The notes under the pieces were generated by a model that ran no database searches, was not told where the DNA came from, and saw nothing but the letters and a program-made list of their open reading frames with translations. A stretch of DNA of 64,000 nucleotides from Flectonema sp. DT1601 (lineage: Eukaryota > Euglenozoa > Diplonemea > Diplonemida > Diplonemidae), in NCBI GenBank assembly GCA_964019425.1, contig OZ025865.1:311501-375500 (forward strand). Direction: 5' to 3'. Made by a program: the position numbers and the translations under genes. Positions 44,352 to 53,605 of the stretch are shown in pieces (position 1 is the first letter of the stretch; every line of letters begins with the position of its first letter).

Positions 44352-44996
44352 TTAAACCCACCCAAATTCCTTCATTCTTTTAACGATTTCTGTGTGCTCT
44401 GTCACTTCAAGACTCAGCAGATAGTACACATGCGAGATTCGCCACATCGATATGTTGCACCCTTTCAGGTAGATAATGGTGTCCCTTGGGCCATGTTGGA
44501 GGAGTGTATCTTGGATGTCAAAATCATCATCCTCAATTGGAAGATAGCCAGCTGGTCCCTTTGAAACTACCTTTTTCAGGAATGTCTTTGTCTCATCAGC
44601 ATCTGCGTTCTTCAACAACAACAGGTCGAAATTCAATGTTTCAGACCAGAAACGACTGGTGATCCCTGTTTGGTGCTATTACTAGTATGAGTATAATTAT
44701 CTTTGCACAATACAAATGAAATACTTGGTACATACCCTGTTCGAAATCCTCCCTCTCGTCACCTGAACTCTCCAATCCCTCCAACTCATCACCCAGATCA
44801 CGAAGGTTGCTCCCGAGCCTGTAGTACCAGTCCTCCAAGGCGGCGGTGTAGTCAAGAACATATCCTCCCGAAGGGGAACCGATGGTGCCTTTTAGCTTGA
44901 TTATGCCGTCGAATCGGTTTTTGAACTTCGGCTCATACGCGGTGATAAACTCTTTTAGATTCATGCGGTAATTTGCTTTCCATGTCTGTACAGCAC
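44352..44996 (-). CDS. Two-exon coding segment of unknown function, 5' end not found
   Basis: Exons 44736-44996 and 44352-44665, with a 70-nt intron (GTATGT...AAACAG); the phases agree and the joined text reads EDFEQG-ITSRFWSETLNFD. The upstream edge fits a 3' splice site (TTTATTCAG), so a first exon should exist but was not identified. About 190 residues are visible, acidic in the middle (DELEGLESSGDEREDFEQ), with a Leu-rich stretch and a C-terminal segment containing GYLPIEDDDFDIQD. I do not recognise the family. The start of the first visible exon is copied at about 45368-45410, so the locus is duplicated and could be decaying. Confidence 0.5.
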
Positions 44997-45300
44997 CTGA
45001 ATAAAGAATATAAAGTAATACGCACAACTGGCAGAACAGATACTAAGGACATTCATGTGACCCTATCCTAATCTTAGATAGGTTCACCGCGCTGGGGTAG
45101 TGCCAGGTCCTGACGGGACACCGGCAGGGGGTGGGTGGGTGGGTTTTGAATTGAAGAGTGGAAGTGGGTGAGTGGCTGTGAACTGCAGAAGAAGTTCGAT
45201 AATAACGATAAAACTAATAACAGTACCACTCACGCCGAATATATAATATGCACGAGGTAAGAGAAGTGGAATAAAATACACACAAAGTAATTTCAGTAGT

Positions 45301-45830
45301 TTATGTTTTCTTTATCATCGGCGCTGCTTTAGGACATGGTAGCAAATTACCTAAATGGAATTTCAATAATTTGCTTTCCATGTCTGTACAGCACCTGAAT
45401 AAAGAATATACTGCAACTGGAAATATTACTGCGCTGAATAATTACTGCGGGGAAATATTACTGCGCGGAAAAATTAATGCGCTTTTTTTGAGAAAAGATT
45501 AGTGCGGTTTTTTCCGGTTGGTGGTAGAAAAAAATTTGGTTGCTTTTTTGCTGTGTAAGGCACCAGCAAAAAAATGCAGCTGGAAAAAAATCGATGCTGA
45601 GCAGAAATATTAGTGCGGTGGAAATATTACTGCGTGGAAAAATTAGTGCGGTTTTTTGCAGATTTGGAAATTAGTGCGGTTTTTTCCGCGCAGTAATATT
45701 TCCAGTTGCAGTAAAGTAATACGCACAACTGGCAGAACAGATACTAAGGACATTCATGTGACCCTATCCTAATCTTAGATAGGTTCACGGCGCTGGGGTA
45801 GTGCCAGGTCCTGACGGGACACCGGCACCA
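45301..45830. repeat. Composite segmental duplication, split by a MITE
   Basis: 45301-45364 is an inverted copy of about 43755-43820 (GCTGCTTTAGGACA, GCAAATTACCTAAATGGAAT). 45368-45410 plus 45712-45828 is a direct copy of about 44970-45119 (TTTGCTTTCCATGTCTGTAC to TGACGGGACACCGGCA). The direct copy is interrupted by the 301-bp element at 45411-45711; the original at 45.0 kb is uninterrupted and shows the pre-insertion site. Confidence 0.85.
45411..45711. mobile_element. MITE with 24-bp perfect TIRs and TA target duplication
   Basis: A 301-bp non-coding element. Both ends read CTGCAACTGGAAATATTACT then GCGC inward (24 bp identical in inverted orientation). It is flanked by TA on each side (45409-45410 and 45712-45713). 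The paralogous sequence at about 45003-45020 carries a single TA, so the target duplication is directly visible. The interior contains several partial copies of GGAAATATTACTGCG and ATTAGTGCGG. TA duplication suggests the Tc1/mariner superfamily or a relative. The ends resemble those of the MITE family at 47671 and 54495. Confidence 0.92.
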
Positions 45831-45990
45831 ACACCCCGACGCGAGTTGAAGAATGCCCCCAACGCCTGTTCCACCTTGGATCTGGTAGAGGAAGAAATGG
45901 GTTCCCTGGACGGTACATCCGCAGGATTATACTTAGTGCTGACCCACTCCAAATTATACGAACATTTTAAAGAAGAAAGTGAATAGATCT
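45712..45990 (-). mobile_element. Retroelement pol fragment (fossil)
   Basis: In one minus-strand frame the text WVSTKYNPADVPSRE matches the (W)V..xxNPAD..SR signature found near the end of the RNase H region in several retroelement groups (DIRS-like or BEL/Pao-like; the group cannot be fixed). Only a short fragment remains, broken and without terminal repeats. It abuts the truncated end of the MULE, so one element inserted into or recombined with the other. It looks old. Confidence 0.55.
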
Positions 45991-47431
45991 GCAGTCCATC
46001 TCCACTCCCCATCCTCCACCTCATACACCCCCTCCCTTACCCTAGTCGCCATGTGGTCCTTCCGTGCCGTAGCGTAGTTCGCCTTCAAGCTGCTGCGTAC
46101 CCGCTTGACAGGGGCAAGGGATCGCAGCTTGCTACAACCTTCTACCTCTGCAGCAAACTCCTCCATTCTCGTCACTGCTTTGTGCAGAGCGTGTCTGCGA
46201 GTTCCCTCCATCAGGTCAATATAGTTTAAACCCCGAAGGGGGACTAGGACCGCGTTCAGAGACTCGGCTATATTGCTCGTTGTGTGACCGCAGCGGGGGT
46301 GGGGAATGTGGGCTTGGCAAAAGGTACCTAGTTCTTGTGCAGACACATAGTCAGCTGCACGCTTGGAGATTTTCTTAAGCTCTTTAAGCAACTCTTTGGC
46401 TTTAGCAGTGGATCTTGCATGTACTAATTGCTTGTACACCAAGAATGCTGCCTTGCCGTGCAGCTTTAATACGTTTCTGCCCATGTGGGCAGTGCAAAGA
46501 CAGTGTGTCGTTGCCAGTCGTGAAAACACATTTGACACGCCCTTGAACTTGTCAGAAATACTAACGACACCTGTACGAAACACTGAGTTTCCAATCCAAT
46601 CTTTGTGCAGCTTCACAAAAGTGGACCACCCGTCCTTGTTTTCATTTCCCTCCGATATCATAAATATCAGTGGAAACAAGTGGCTGTTGGCATCAACGCC
46701 AACGGAGACGTACAAAACACCCTTGTACTTTCCTGACAGGTGTGTCGCGTCGAAGGCGAACACGGAGCGAAGAAATTTCGCTCCTCTGCGAGAGTGTCCG
46801 AAGGACCACGCCGCCTTATTGAATCGACCGTCTTCGTCGACTCTCAACATGGTGCGGCTTTCACAGTCCGCGTCCTCCACAGCCCTCATCCAGGCAGCAA
46901 TCTTTGTGATTGCTACCTCTGGCTTCATGGAACCCAGCAGGTGGTTCAAAGTATTTCGTGCCACCTTTCTTCCTACCCTTACGCCACACACCTTTTTTGC
47001 CAGCTTTGTCACCGACTTCACAGTGAAGCTTACGGCTACTGACCGCAAGATTTCTGCCAAGCACTTCGAGGAAATGCTGGCCTGGCTTTTTCCGCAATTA
47101 TGATGCGGGTTGGACGAGGTAGTTGTCCACCGTCCCTCCCCGCCCGTGCATGTGCAGAAAACTTGCACTTCTTGTCAGCGCATATCAGCTGCGCGCGGGT
47201 TCTGTCGCTCTGCTTCGCTCTTAACCCCTTACCCCGCTGGGTCTCACAATGGCGCACTGCCGTTTCCCACCCTCGCTTGCTGCTGAAAACCTCATCCTGC
47301 CACTCTTGAATACCCTCAGGCAGCGAGGAAGACTGGGAGGAGTGGGAGTGAGAGAAGTAGGAGGAGTTAGCCGATTCAGAATCGCTGTATTCTGAATTAG
47401 ACAGGTCAAAATTCTCGGTTGCTGATGACAT
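45954..47431 (-). pseudogene. MULE (Mutator-like) transposase, frameshifted and 3'-truncated
   Basis: Start ATG at 47431 (MSSATENFDLSNSEYSDSES). The N-terminal part (to about 47125) has a Ser-rich head and the MULE N-terminal domain (SDRTRAQLICADKKCKFSAH). The frame then shifts by one base near 47125-47135, within the zinc-finger region (the second half reads NPHHNCGKSQ), and continues to 45954. The DDE core is present: FAFDATHLSGKYKGVLYVSV, VVSISDKFKGV and TSNIAESLNAVLV carry the two Asp and the Glu. The C-terminal SWIM zinc finger expected after EVEDGEWRW is absent, replaced by a retroelement fragment. MULE transposases are usually 600-800 aa; about 500 aa are visible. This is a DNA transposon gene; the frameshift could be real or an assembly error. 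Confidence 0.9.
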
Positions 47432-47640
47432 TTTTTGAGGAACTAGCTGAGGAGAAAGTTGTTATAAATCCGAATAAATTGAACCTGTGGGAGCCTTCCT
47501 GTACACAAATTGACTTACAAGTTCAAAGCCCGAGGTTCGGTGTATTCTGGGGTATTTTGGGCCACTTTGGGGTATTTTGGGCCATTTTGGGGTATTTTGG
47601 GCCATTTGCAAAAAAAGTGGGGTATTTTGGGCCATTGCCC
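45985..47640 (-). mobile_element. MULE transposon, one terminus present
   Basis: The outer end is at 47640, with terminal sequence (inward, minus strand) GGGCAATGGCCCAAAATACC followed by CCAC, a T-run, and 20-bp repeats of CCAAAGTGGCCCAAAATACC type to about 47527. The same terminus is found at 61288. The other end is lost at the junction with the retroelement fragment near 45985. The element sits beside inverted satellite DNA. Confidence 0.85.
47527..47640. repeat. 20-bp minisatellite forming the MULE terminus
   Basis: About five units of GGGCCACTTTGGGGTATTTT, ending ATTTGCAAAAAAAGTGGGGT and then GGGCCATTGCCC. It is homologous to the arms of the element at 61288-63272. The similarity continues about 70 bp inside the repeats (CCGAACC, GGCTTTG, AACTTGTAA, TGTGTACAG landmarks). 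Confidence 0.85.
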
Positions 47641-47670
47641 TTCTTTTTTTTTTTTTTTTTTTTTTTAATA

Positions 47671-48085
47671 CTGTAAAGGGAAATATTCTTGTGGGGAAAA
47701 ACCCGCGAGTTTTTATTATTTTTTCTAAATCCGCGAGAATATTTCCCCGCGGGAATATTTCCCTGCAAGCATACTTTTTTTCCAGCCATTTTTTTGGTTC
47801 TTTTTTGTGAAGAAAATATGTGTGCTACGAAGGAAAGTTTCAGCAAAAATTATTTTTATTGTGCAGTATGGTAGTTTTTTATTGTGTTTGTTTGGTAAAT
47901 AATGCTGTGTTCCACCAGACACTTGATGGAAGCACAAAGATTTCTTAGATTCTTGATCAACTGACTGACTTTCGCAAAAATCCTCTGTGGCAGGGAAATA
48001 TTCTTGTGGGGAAAAACCCTCGAGTTTAAAAAAAAATCTCCAAATCCGCGAGAATATTTCCCCGCGAGAATATTTCCCTTTACAG
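47671..48085. mobile_element. MITE family 2, copy 1
   Basis: 415 bp with inverted ends CTGTAAAGGGAAATATTCT and TA duplications at 47669-47670 and 48086-48087. Subterminal motifs GGGGAAAAACCCGCGAG and CCGCGAGAATATTTCCCC recur, giving extensive foldback potential. The interior (47770-47990) is non-coding. It is inserted in the satellite and closely related to the copy at 54495-54921. Confidence 0.9.
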
Positions 48086-48370
48086 TATTATTTTTTATTT
48101 ATTTAAAAAAAAAAACAATCAGTTTAGCGTCTTGACCAAGACGGAAAATAGAAAGTAATCGACATAGTCAATCGATAAAAAAACAATGAAAACATTGTTT
48201 ATTCTTTTTTTTTTTTTTTTTATTCTTTTTATTTATTTTAAAAAAAAACAATCAATTTAGCGTCCTGACCAGGACGGAAAATAAAAAGTGATCGACATAG
48301 TCGATCGATAAAAAAACAATGATAACATTGTTTAATCTTTTATAATTTTTTATTTTTTTTAGGGTAAAGG
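48086..48370 (-). repeat. Satellite units, inverted orientation
   Basis: Two B-type monomers on the minus strand (ATCAGTTTAGCGTCTTGACC, then CGACATAGTC, then AACAATG...CATTGTT), with poly-T between them. They end where the sequence changes to AGGGTAAAGGGGTC at about 48360. Confidence 0.85.
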
Positions 48371-48900
48371 GGTCTTTCCTACACAAATAGTTTCAGAACT
48401 AACCATTCATTACAAAATCCAAAATGGCTGTAAACCGTCCAGTTCGATCCTGGGTGAGGGCATTTTTTTTTTTTCAGTTTTTTTTTTTTTTTTTTTCGGG
48501 AAGATAAAATGGAAACTACTTTCTTTGTCCTTTCTCATTTTACAACAAATTTGTAAAATCTTTCTACTGACTCTGATCGTTGTCTCGACATACAGCGACA
48601 GGGAAAACCCGCGAGCTGGGGACGACAGTCTTCTTCAGCATTTAAGCATTTTTCGACTTGAAAAGACATGACCCTTCAATTTAATGAGTTCTCATGTTTC
48701 TGGGTTTGGGAAGGGGGAATGTGCACTTCTTCTCTTGATCCTTTGTTCTCCTGGATCCCTTGTCTCTGTGCACAAAAAATAATTCGTCGTCTACCCAGCT
48801 TTACATTTGTCGCTGTACCAGTAAATAAAATGGGGCGAAAGAAGGGGGTGTGAGTCGTCCGTCCTTTGATCTCTGGGGTGTACGGACGTCAAGTTTTTTC
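48371..48900. other. Spacer left of the GC-rich island
   Basis: Mixed-composition sequence. AGTTCGATCCTGGGTGAGGG at about 48440 looks like the 3' end of a tRNA (T-loop with a 4-5 bp stem) and is followed by poly-T, but no matching acceptor or D-arm is found upstream. The rest has no ORF that I can support. Confidence 0.4.
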
Positions 48901-49603
48901 GCTTGAAAGTTTTTCATCCTTTTCTTGGGTTGGGGGGCGGCCTTTGATTTTTATAATATGTGTGCGGCCTTTGGCTCCACTGGTCGGTGTTTCCTGGGGG
49001 GGGTGAAAAGCATGTTTTGGTCCGAGTTTTCCTCGTTGACCGGGGGTTTTTTTTTTTTTTGGGGGGGGTCTGGTTGCAGGTTGTGTCTCCTGCTTCGCGG
49101 GGGCTTCGGTCACGTTTCTAACCTCGCTCCCGCTCTTGTTCTCCCTCGTCCTCTACCATGTGTTTTGGGTTGGCTCTGGGGTCTTGGCTCTGTCTTTTCC
49201 TCGACTCTTGAGACCTCCTTCGTGGAGTCCCTAGCGCCTTCCCCCTTTCGACAAGAAGTCCAGGACCCTTCGTGTTGGATCCCCTTCTCTCTCCCTCCTT
49301 GGGTGCTTTTCTCACTCTGTGTCGACGACCTTGTGACCAACTCTACTCCTGCCACACCTTGTCCGTCTCGCTCCGCCGGCTCCGGGCGTACGCCCGCGTC
49401 CGTGAACGAGGTCAGGGAGCCCGGGGGCCCGTGTGCGTACCCCATTGTGTCGGGTGAGTCTCCCTTACCTACCCGACGCAGTGTGGGTTTCCTGTTGTAA
49501 CTCCGCGGCGCCTGTTCCCTCGTGGTGCCCTCCACTGGCTCCGGTTCCTTCTGCTTGCGTCTCTTCCTCTTCGCTTTCCTGCTCGGGTCTGGGGAGAGAA
49601 CCT

Positions 49604-51028
49604 CTATCCTCTCCCTCTCTTCTCCCTTCCTGTACCTCCTCCTCGCCTGCCGTCACCTGAGCTCGGGGTGGACTCTCCCATTTCCGCCTGCAACACCTGC
49701 GGACTTGGGTCCTCCTTTCCGGCCCCCTTTGCCCCCGTCTTTGCCTTCCGGCCTCTCGTGCGTCCCCTTCCCGTATTTGTCTTCGGCGACACACACTCCT
49801 CCCTCTCCTCCTCCATTCCCTTTCTGTACTTCGTCCTCCCTCTCGTGCTCGGTGTTGACACCGTGCCCGGCGATCTCTCTGCGTCTTCCCCGCTCCCGTC
49901 ACTACCCACTGCGCGTGGTCCCATCTTCGCCCCCAAACTGGATCTCTCGGCCATTGGTTTTGTTTCGCCTGAGTTCACCAGCTTTGAAAGGGGCTCCGAC
50001 TGGCCCTCCCGTCGTGTTTCCGCGTGTAGTCCCAGCATCCAGGCCATCTGACCTGCGTTCCCCTCAGGCGCCGCTCCCTCTTCCCATTCCTGTTCATCGA
50101 CCGTCATGGTCATTTGGGAGTCTGACGATCCCTCCTCCTCTGTGTCCGACTCTGCCACCTGGACCACGTCCTCTGACGTCTCCTCGACGTACTGGACTAC
50201 TGACCCTTCCGTCACATTTTCTCCGTCGACTTCCATCTCCGACTGTGAGTCTTCCAGGTCCTTCAACCCCTCCACTCCGTCCATGCCGTCTGACGACGGT
50301 GGCTCTCCTGAGTGGTGGGACGTCTCGTCCAGCTCGTCCCCATTCTCGGCTTGCAGGTCCTCGGCCAGGTGATGGTTTTCGCCTGAGGTTTCTGCTGCCG
50401 ACGGGTCTACTGACTGGTCCCTTTCGTCCGTCTGTTCTTCCGCTTCCATGTCCGACGTCCCTGGACTCCCCAAGGAGCCTCCCGACATGGAACCGTTCCC
50501 TTCGTCCTGCCCTGTCGCTGGGGAGGATGATCTATCGTCATCTCCCTCCGACCCTTCCGAGCTCAACTCCAGGACTCCCGCCTCTACCCTTTGTACGGCC
50601 CCCTTCGGGGTTGGGACCGGGCTCTGCTCGTCTCGGCCCTCCACCCTCGCGTCTTCTCCTTCCACCGACTCTCGGCCGCCTGACGATCCCGTCCCCCCTT
50701 CCGTGTACCGGGGTTCCAGACGCAGTTGTCTTCCCTCCCACCGCACCGTGAAGGGACTCCCCGTCCGTGTCCCGTGTCCCAGGCAGTTCGTTGCCCCCTC
50801 TGTGAAAACCTTCATCACGGCTTCCGTCACTGAGGTCGAGCCCTCTTTCGCCGCTTTTTCCGCCTCCTCCGTCGACCAGTGTGTCGTGCTTCCTCGCAGC
50901 AGCAGGGATGCCTCCGCTGGGACGAGGCCTCCACACGCCTTGGCCGCTACCAGCCCCACCAGGGCTGCGAAGTATCGCCCCCCGTGTGCGTCTCCCGCTG
51001 GCAGGCCAGCTGACCATGTGCCCAACAC
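49604..51028 (-). pseudogene. C-terminal part of the viroplasmin-type protein (acidic/basic low complexity)
   Basis: Minus-strand frame overlapping the domain-bearing frame at 50538-51545. Its first ~110 residues (LGTWSAGLPAGDAHGGRYFA, then ALVGLVAAKACGG) may continue an RNase H-like fold, without recognisable catalytic acidic residues. A long acidic Ser/Glu/Asp-rich region follows, then a basic Arg/Gly/Lys-rich tail (GRGRTRGRKAKTGAKGAG). The real 3' limit is uncertain because GC-rich DNA leaves many frames open. With its partner frame it looks like one gene whose reading frame is now broken. Confidence 0.45.
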
Positions 51029-51545
51029 CTCGAACCGGTGTGTCCAGCCAGCTCGCCGCCGCCCCCAGACGGCCCGTTACCGGGTCTACCTCGCACGCGT
51101 ACACCAAGGTGTACCTCGTCCCTACTTCCCCCACCACCTCCCCCAGCAGGTGGGTTCGGAGGTATCCCTCCGCCTCCCCCTTGCTTGCGAAACTCTTGTG
51201 TCTCGCCGCCGCGTAGCCTGACACCATCGAGTTCGCCTCGTTCCAGCATTGGAACAGGCCTACCGCCCTGCCCCTCGCCACTGCGTACCACTTGCGTGGG
51301 CTGACTCCCTCCGTGGCCCGGGTCGGTTCCCTGGTCTCCGGCTGCCACCTCTCTACGAACCTGTCCGCCTCCTTCCTGGAGGAGAAACTCTGGTGTGTCG
51401 CATTCGGGCACCCTTCCGTCTGTGCCTTCGCCTCCTCCCACGATGCATACACTCCCGGTTTCCATCCCACCGCCACCGCATACAGCTTCTCCTCCTTCGA
51501 CGGGGGGTCGGGGGGTGGGTGCTCTTTTTCCTCGGGTTGTCCCAC
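50538..51545 (-). pseudogene. Protein with two RNase H1/caulimovirus viroplasmin-type domains
   Basis: Residues about 20-65 (YAVAVGWKPGVYASWEEAKA, SFSSRKEADRFVERW) and about 85-130 (WYAVARGRAVGLFQCWNEAN, SFASKGEAEGYLRTHL) are two copies of the domain known from the N-terminus of eukaryotic RNase H1 and from caulimovirus P6 (viroplasmin). In RNase H1 it binds RNA-DNA hybrids; the YAV...G...W.EA...F...EA pattern is kept. The sequence after TRYTLVYACEVDP looks like the start of an RNase H fold. No in-frame ATG exists upstream: the frame opens at a GTG and reaches a stop within the adjoining satellite unit. It is probably part of a mobile element, broken. Confidence 0.7.
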
Positions 51546-51566
51546 TTCCTGTGCTGGCTCGTCTTT

Positions 51567-51869
51567 TTTATCGTTCGACTTTGTCGACTAATTTCTATTT
51601 TCCGTTTTTTTTTTCTTTAAAAAATAAATAAAAAGAATTTAAAATAAAAAAAAAGAATAAACAATGTTATCATTGTTTTTTTTTATCGATCGACTATGTC
51701 GATCACTTTCTATTTTCCGTCCTGGTCAAGACGCTAAACTGATTGTTTTTTTTTTTTAATAAATAAAAAGAAATAAAAAAAAAAAAAAAAGAATAAACAA
51801 TGTTATCATTGTTTTTTTTTATCGTTCGACTTTGTCGACTAATTTCTATTTTCCGTTTTTTTTTTCTTT
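51567..51869 (+). repeat. Satellite units, forward orientation, left of piggyBac copy 2
   Basis: A partial A monomer, a full B monomer and the start of another A monomer (ATCGTTCGACTTTGTCGAC; ATCGATCGACTATGTCGATC). The last is interrupted by the piggyBac insertion at its TTAA. Confidence 0.9.
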
Positions 51870-53605
51870 TTAACCCTCTAATAAGAGGCCAAAAACCCTG
51901 TTTTTGAGAAAAATCGAAAAATTTGACAAAGGGGAAAAGGGGTGTGGGGAAAAATACAAAAAAATTACAGGGTGAAAGACACCCCCCCGCGCATTGAAAA
52001 AAAACTGAGGTCAGCCCGCAAGGGGGCCAAAATAACTTGAGAAAATGCAACAACAGCCTAAAAAAACACTGTTACTTAGGACCCCTGGGTTCGCTTTGAT
52101 TTTGGCAATGTTGTAGGAGTAGAGTGCTTCCGTTTCATGTTTTTCGGTGGGATATGATTGTGTGTAGCAAAGGTATGGTTGTTGCAAACAGGGGCTGAAT
52201 ACTTGTCAATATTTTCGTGATATTGTTCGAAGCAGGGATCCATGCATAAGAAAACCTCGCTTTTTGAACAAGAAATCGATGACCTTACTTTTTTTGAGAA
52301 CAAATCCGTGAACTGCAGTCCCCAAAAATATCAAATTTTCGTAGGTAGTGACATTTTGTGTGAGTTTGGTGTGTTCCGTGATCAATAAGTTGAGAACATA
52401 GCCTCTTTTTGAACTGAGCATATGTCCCGACGTCTTTTTCAGACTTCTTTTGGAGGGTGAAAACATTGAAGATAGAAATCTCTAACAAGTAGTGAAAGAC
52501 TTTCAGGGTCCAGCGTTTTGTCATCAGAGTTCTTCTTGCCTTCCCCCTGATACCGTCTACGAGGTCAACACCACCCATCAGTTTGTTGTACTGATGGATC
52601 TGTACCGGTAAGTCGATAGTCACTTTTTGATAGATTTCCTTATTTTAGTCCATCACGTGGCTGTCTCATAATTCTCCTCGAGAGGCAATGTGCTGAAGAC
52701 ATGTACTTCTTTTGGATTGTCCCTGAATTTATGTGATGCACATTGTGCTAGGACTGAAAGTACGAGGCAGAGAACTTCTCCACCCGTCCCTGCGCCTCCG
52801 CCTTATTGATCTCGGACTATTTGGGAACTATTGTTTCCCAAAAGCTGCGGATTTTGTAGAGCTTGTCAGTAGGTACGGGGTTGGTGACAGTGTAAAACTT
52901 TAGATTGGTTCGAATTTAGAGGAACCGATCTCAGGAAGCGAAGTGGGGTGTGTACGCTGGGTCTGATGTACCGTTCCTGTAATCTTAGGGTAATCTGAGA
53001 TATTTGGCTTATCACAGAGACCCACGAGGATATTGAGTCCTAAAGAGAGTTTGAGTTCAGCTACGTTAAGATTGAGTGCCTAGTTGTTGCTGCAGTGCGA
53101 AATCATCTCATCACCTTTGGGGTGAACACAAGTTCAAATTTCTGCAGTTCCTTCATCAATTTCAGGTCTGACATGTCCTGCAAGGACCGCCGAAACGTGT
53201 GTCGTCTTACCTTGGTGATTTTCTTGCTCCATTTCAGAGGGGAAATGCTTGGCTCTATTGTACTCTTTTCATCGCTCGAAGAAGACTCAGGAGCACCCGA
53301 ATCTGGGATAGGTGACCCTACTGAATCATTTTCGATGGAAATAGTTTTAGGGATTTTAATTTTTGGCTGAAAACATGGGATAGTCATGGGCAACCTGGCT
53401 AAGACTGTTCCCAGTGCAGAAAAAAAAAAATGAACTTTTTCTCAGAAAAAGCTGGTGATTTTTGCAGCACGATCCCACATAAAATTTGTCGTTTTTGGGC
53501 AGCTCTGGCTCCACCCTTGTACTCACAAGGTACATTTTTCCCCTTTGTCAAAAAAAAAAAAACGCGAAAGGCCACTATAGTGGCCTTCAGGGCTTAAAGG
53601 GTTAA
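51870..53605 (-). mobile_element. piggyBac-family DNA transposon, internally deleted, copy 2
   Basis: Element 51874-53601 (1728 bp), inverted relative to copy 1, flanked by TTAA at 51870-51873 and 53602-53605. It lies inside an A-type satellite monomer; the sister monomer near 54090-54110 shows the uninterrupted CTTTTTAAAATAAAA target. The termini are identical in type to copy 1, and the two interiors differ by scattered substitutions and small indels. This insertion postdates the satellite array. Confidence 0.93.
52285..53387 (-). pseudogene. piggyBac transposase remnant, copy 2
   Basis: The N-terminal block (53103-53387, from the ATG) is identical at protein level to copy 1. The C-terminal block (52285-52623) has the same HQYNKLMGGVDLVDG hallmark and runs longer than in copy 1, since the frame after KKSEKDVGTYAQFKKRLCSQ stays open. 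The same central deletion removes the catalytic Asp region. The C-terminal extension is probably closer to the ancestral reading frame. Confidence 0.88.

Larger units (their letters stand above)
48900..51566. other. GC-rich, CpG-rich island
   Basis: Base composition changes sharply: C+G dominates for about 2.6 kb with many CpG, while flanking DNA is very A+T-rich. Long frames are open on both strands, as expected from composition; only the minus-strand frames at 50538-51545 and 49604-51028 show recognisable domains. On both sides the island abuts satellite DNA in opposite orientations. Foreign or mobile origin is likely. Confidence 0.75.

Noticed and set aside
48360-48460. A tRNA gene ending before poly-T
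   Set aside because: A T-arm can be drawn, but no acceptor partner, D-arm or anticodon arm is found at the right distance.
49110-51631. Long plus-strand ORFs in the GC-rich island, up to 409 codons
   Set aside because: They are Pro/Ser/Leu-rich antisense shadows in stop-poor GC-rich DNA; only the minus-strand frames carry a recognisable domain.
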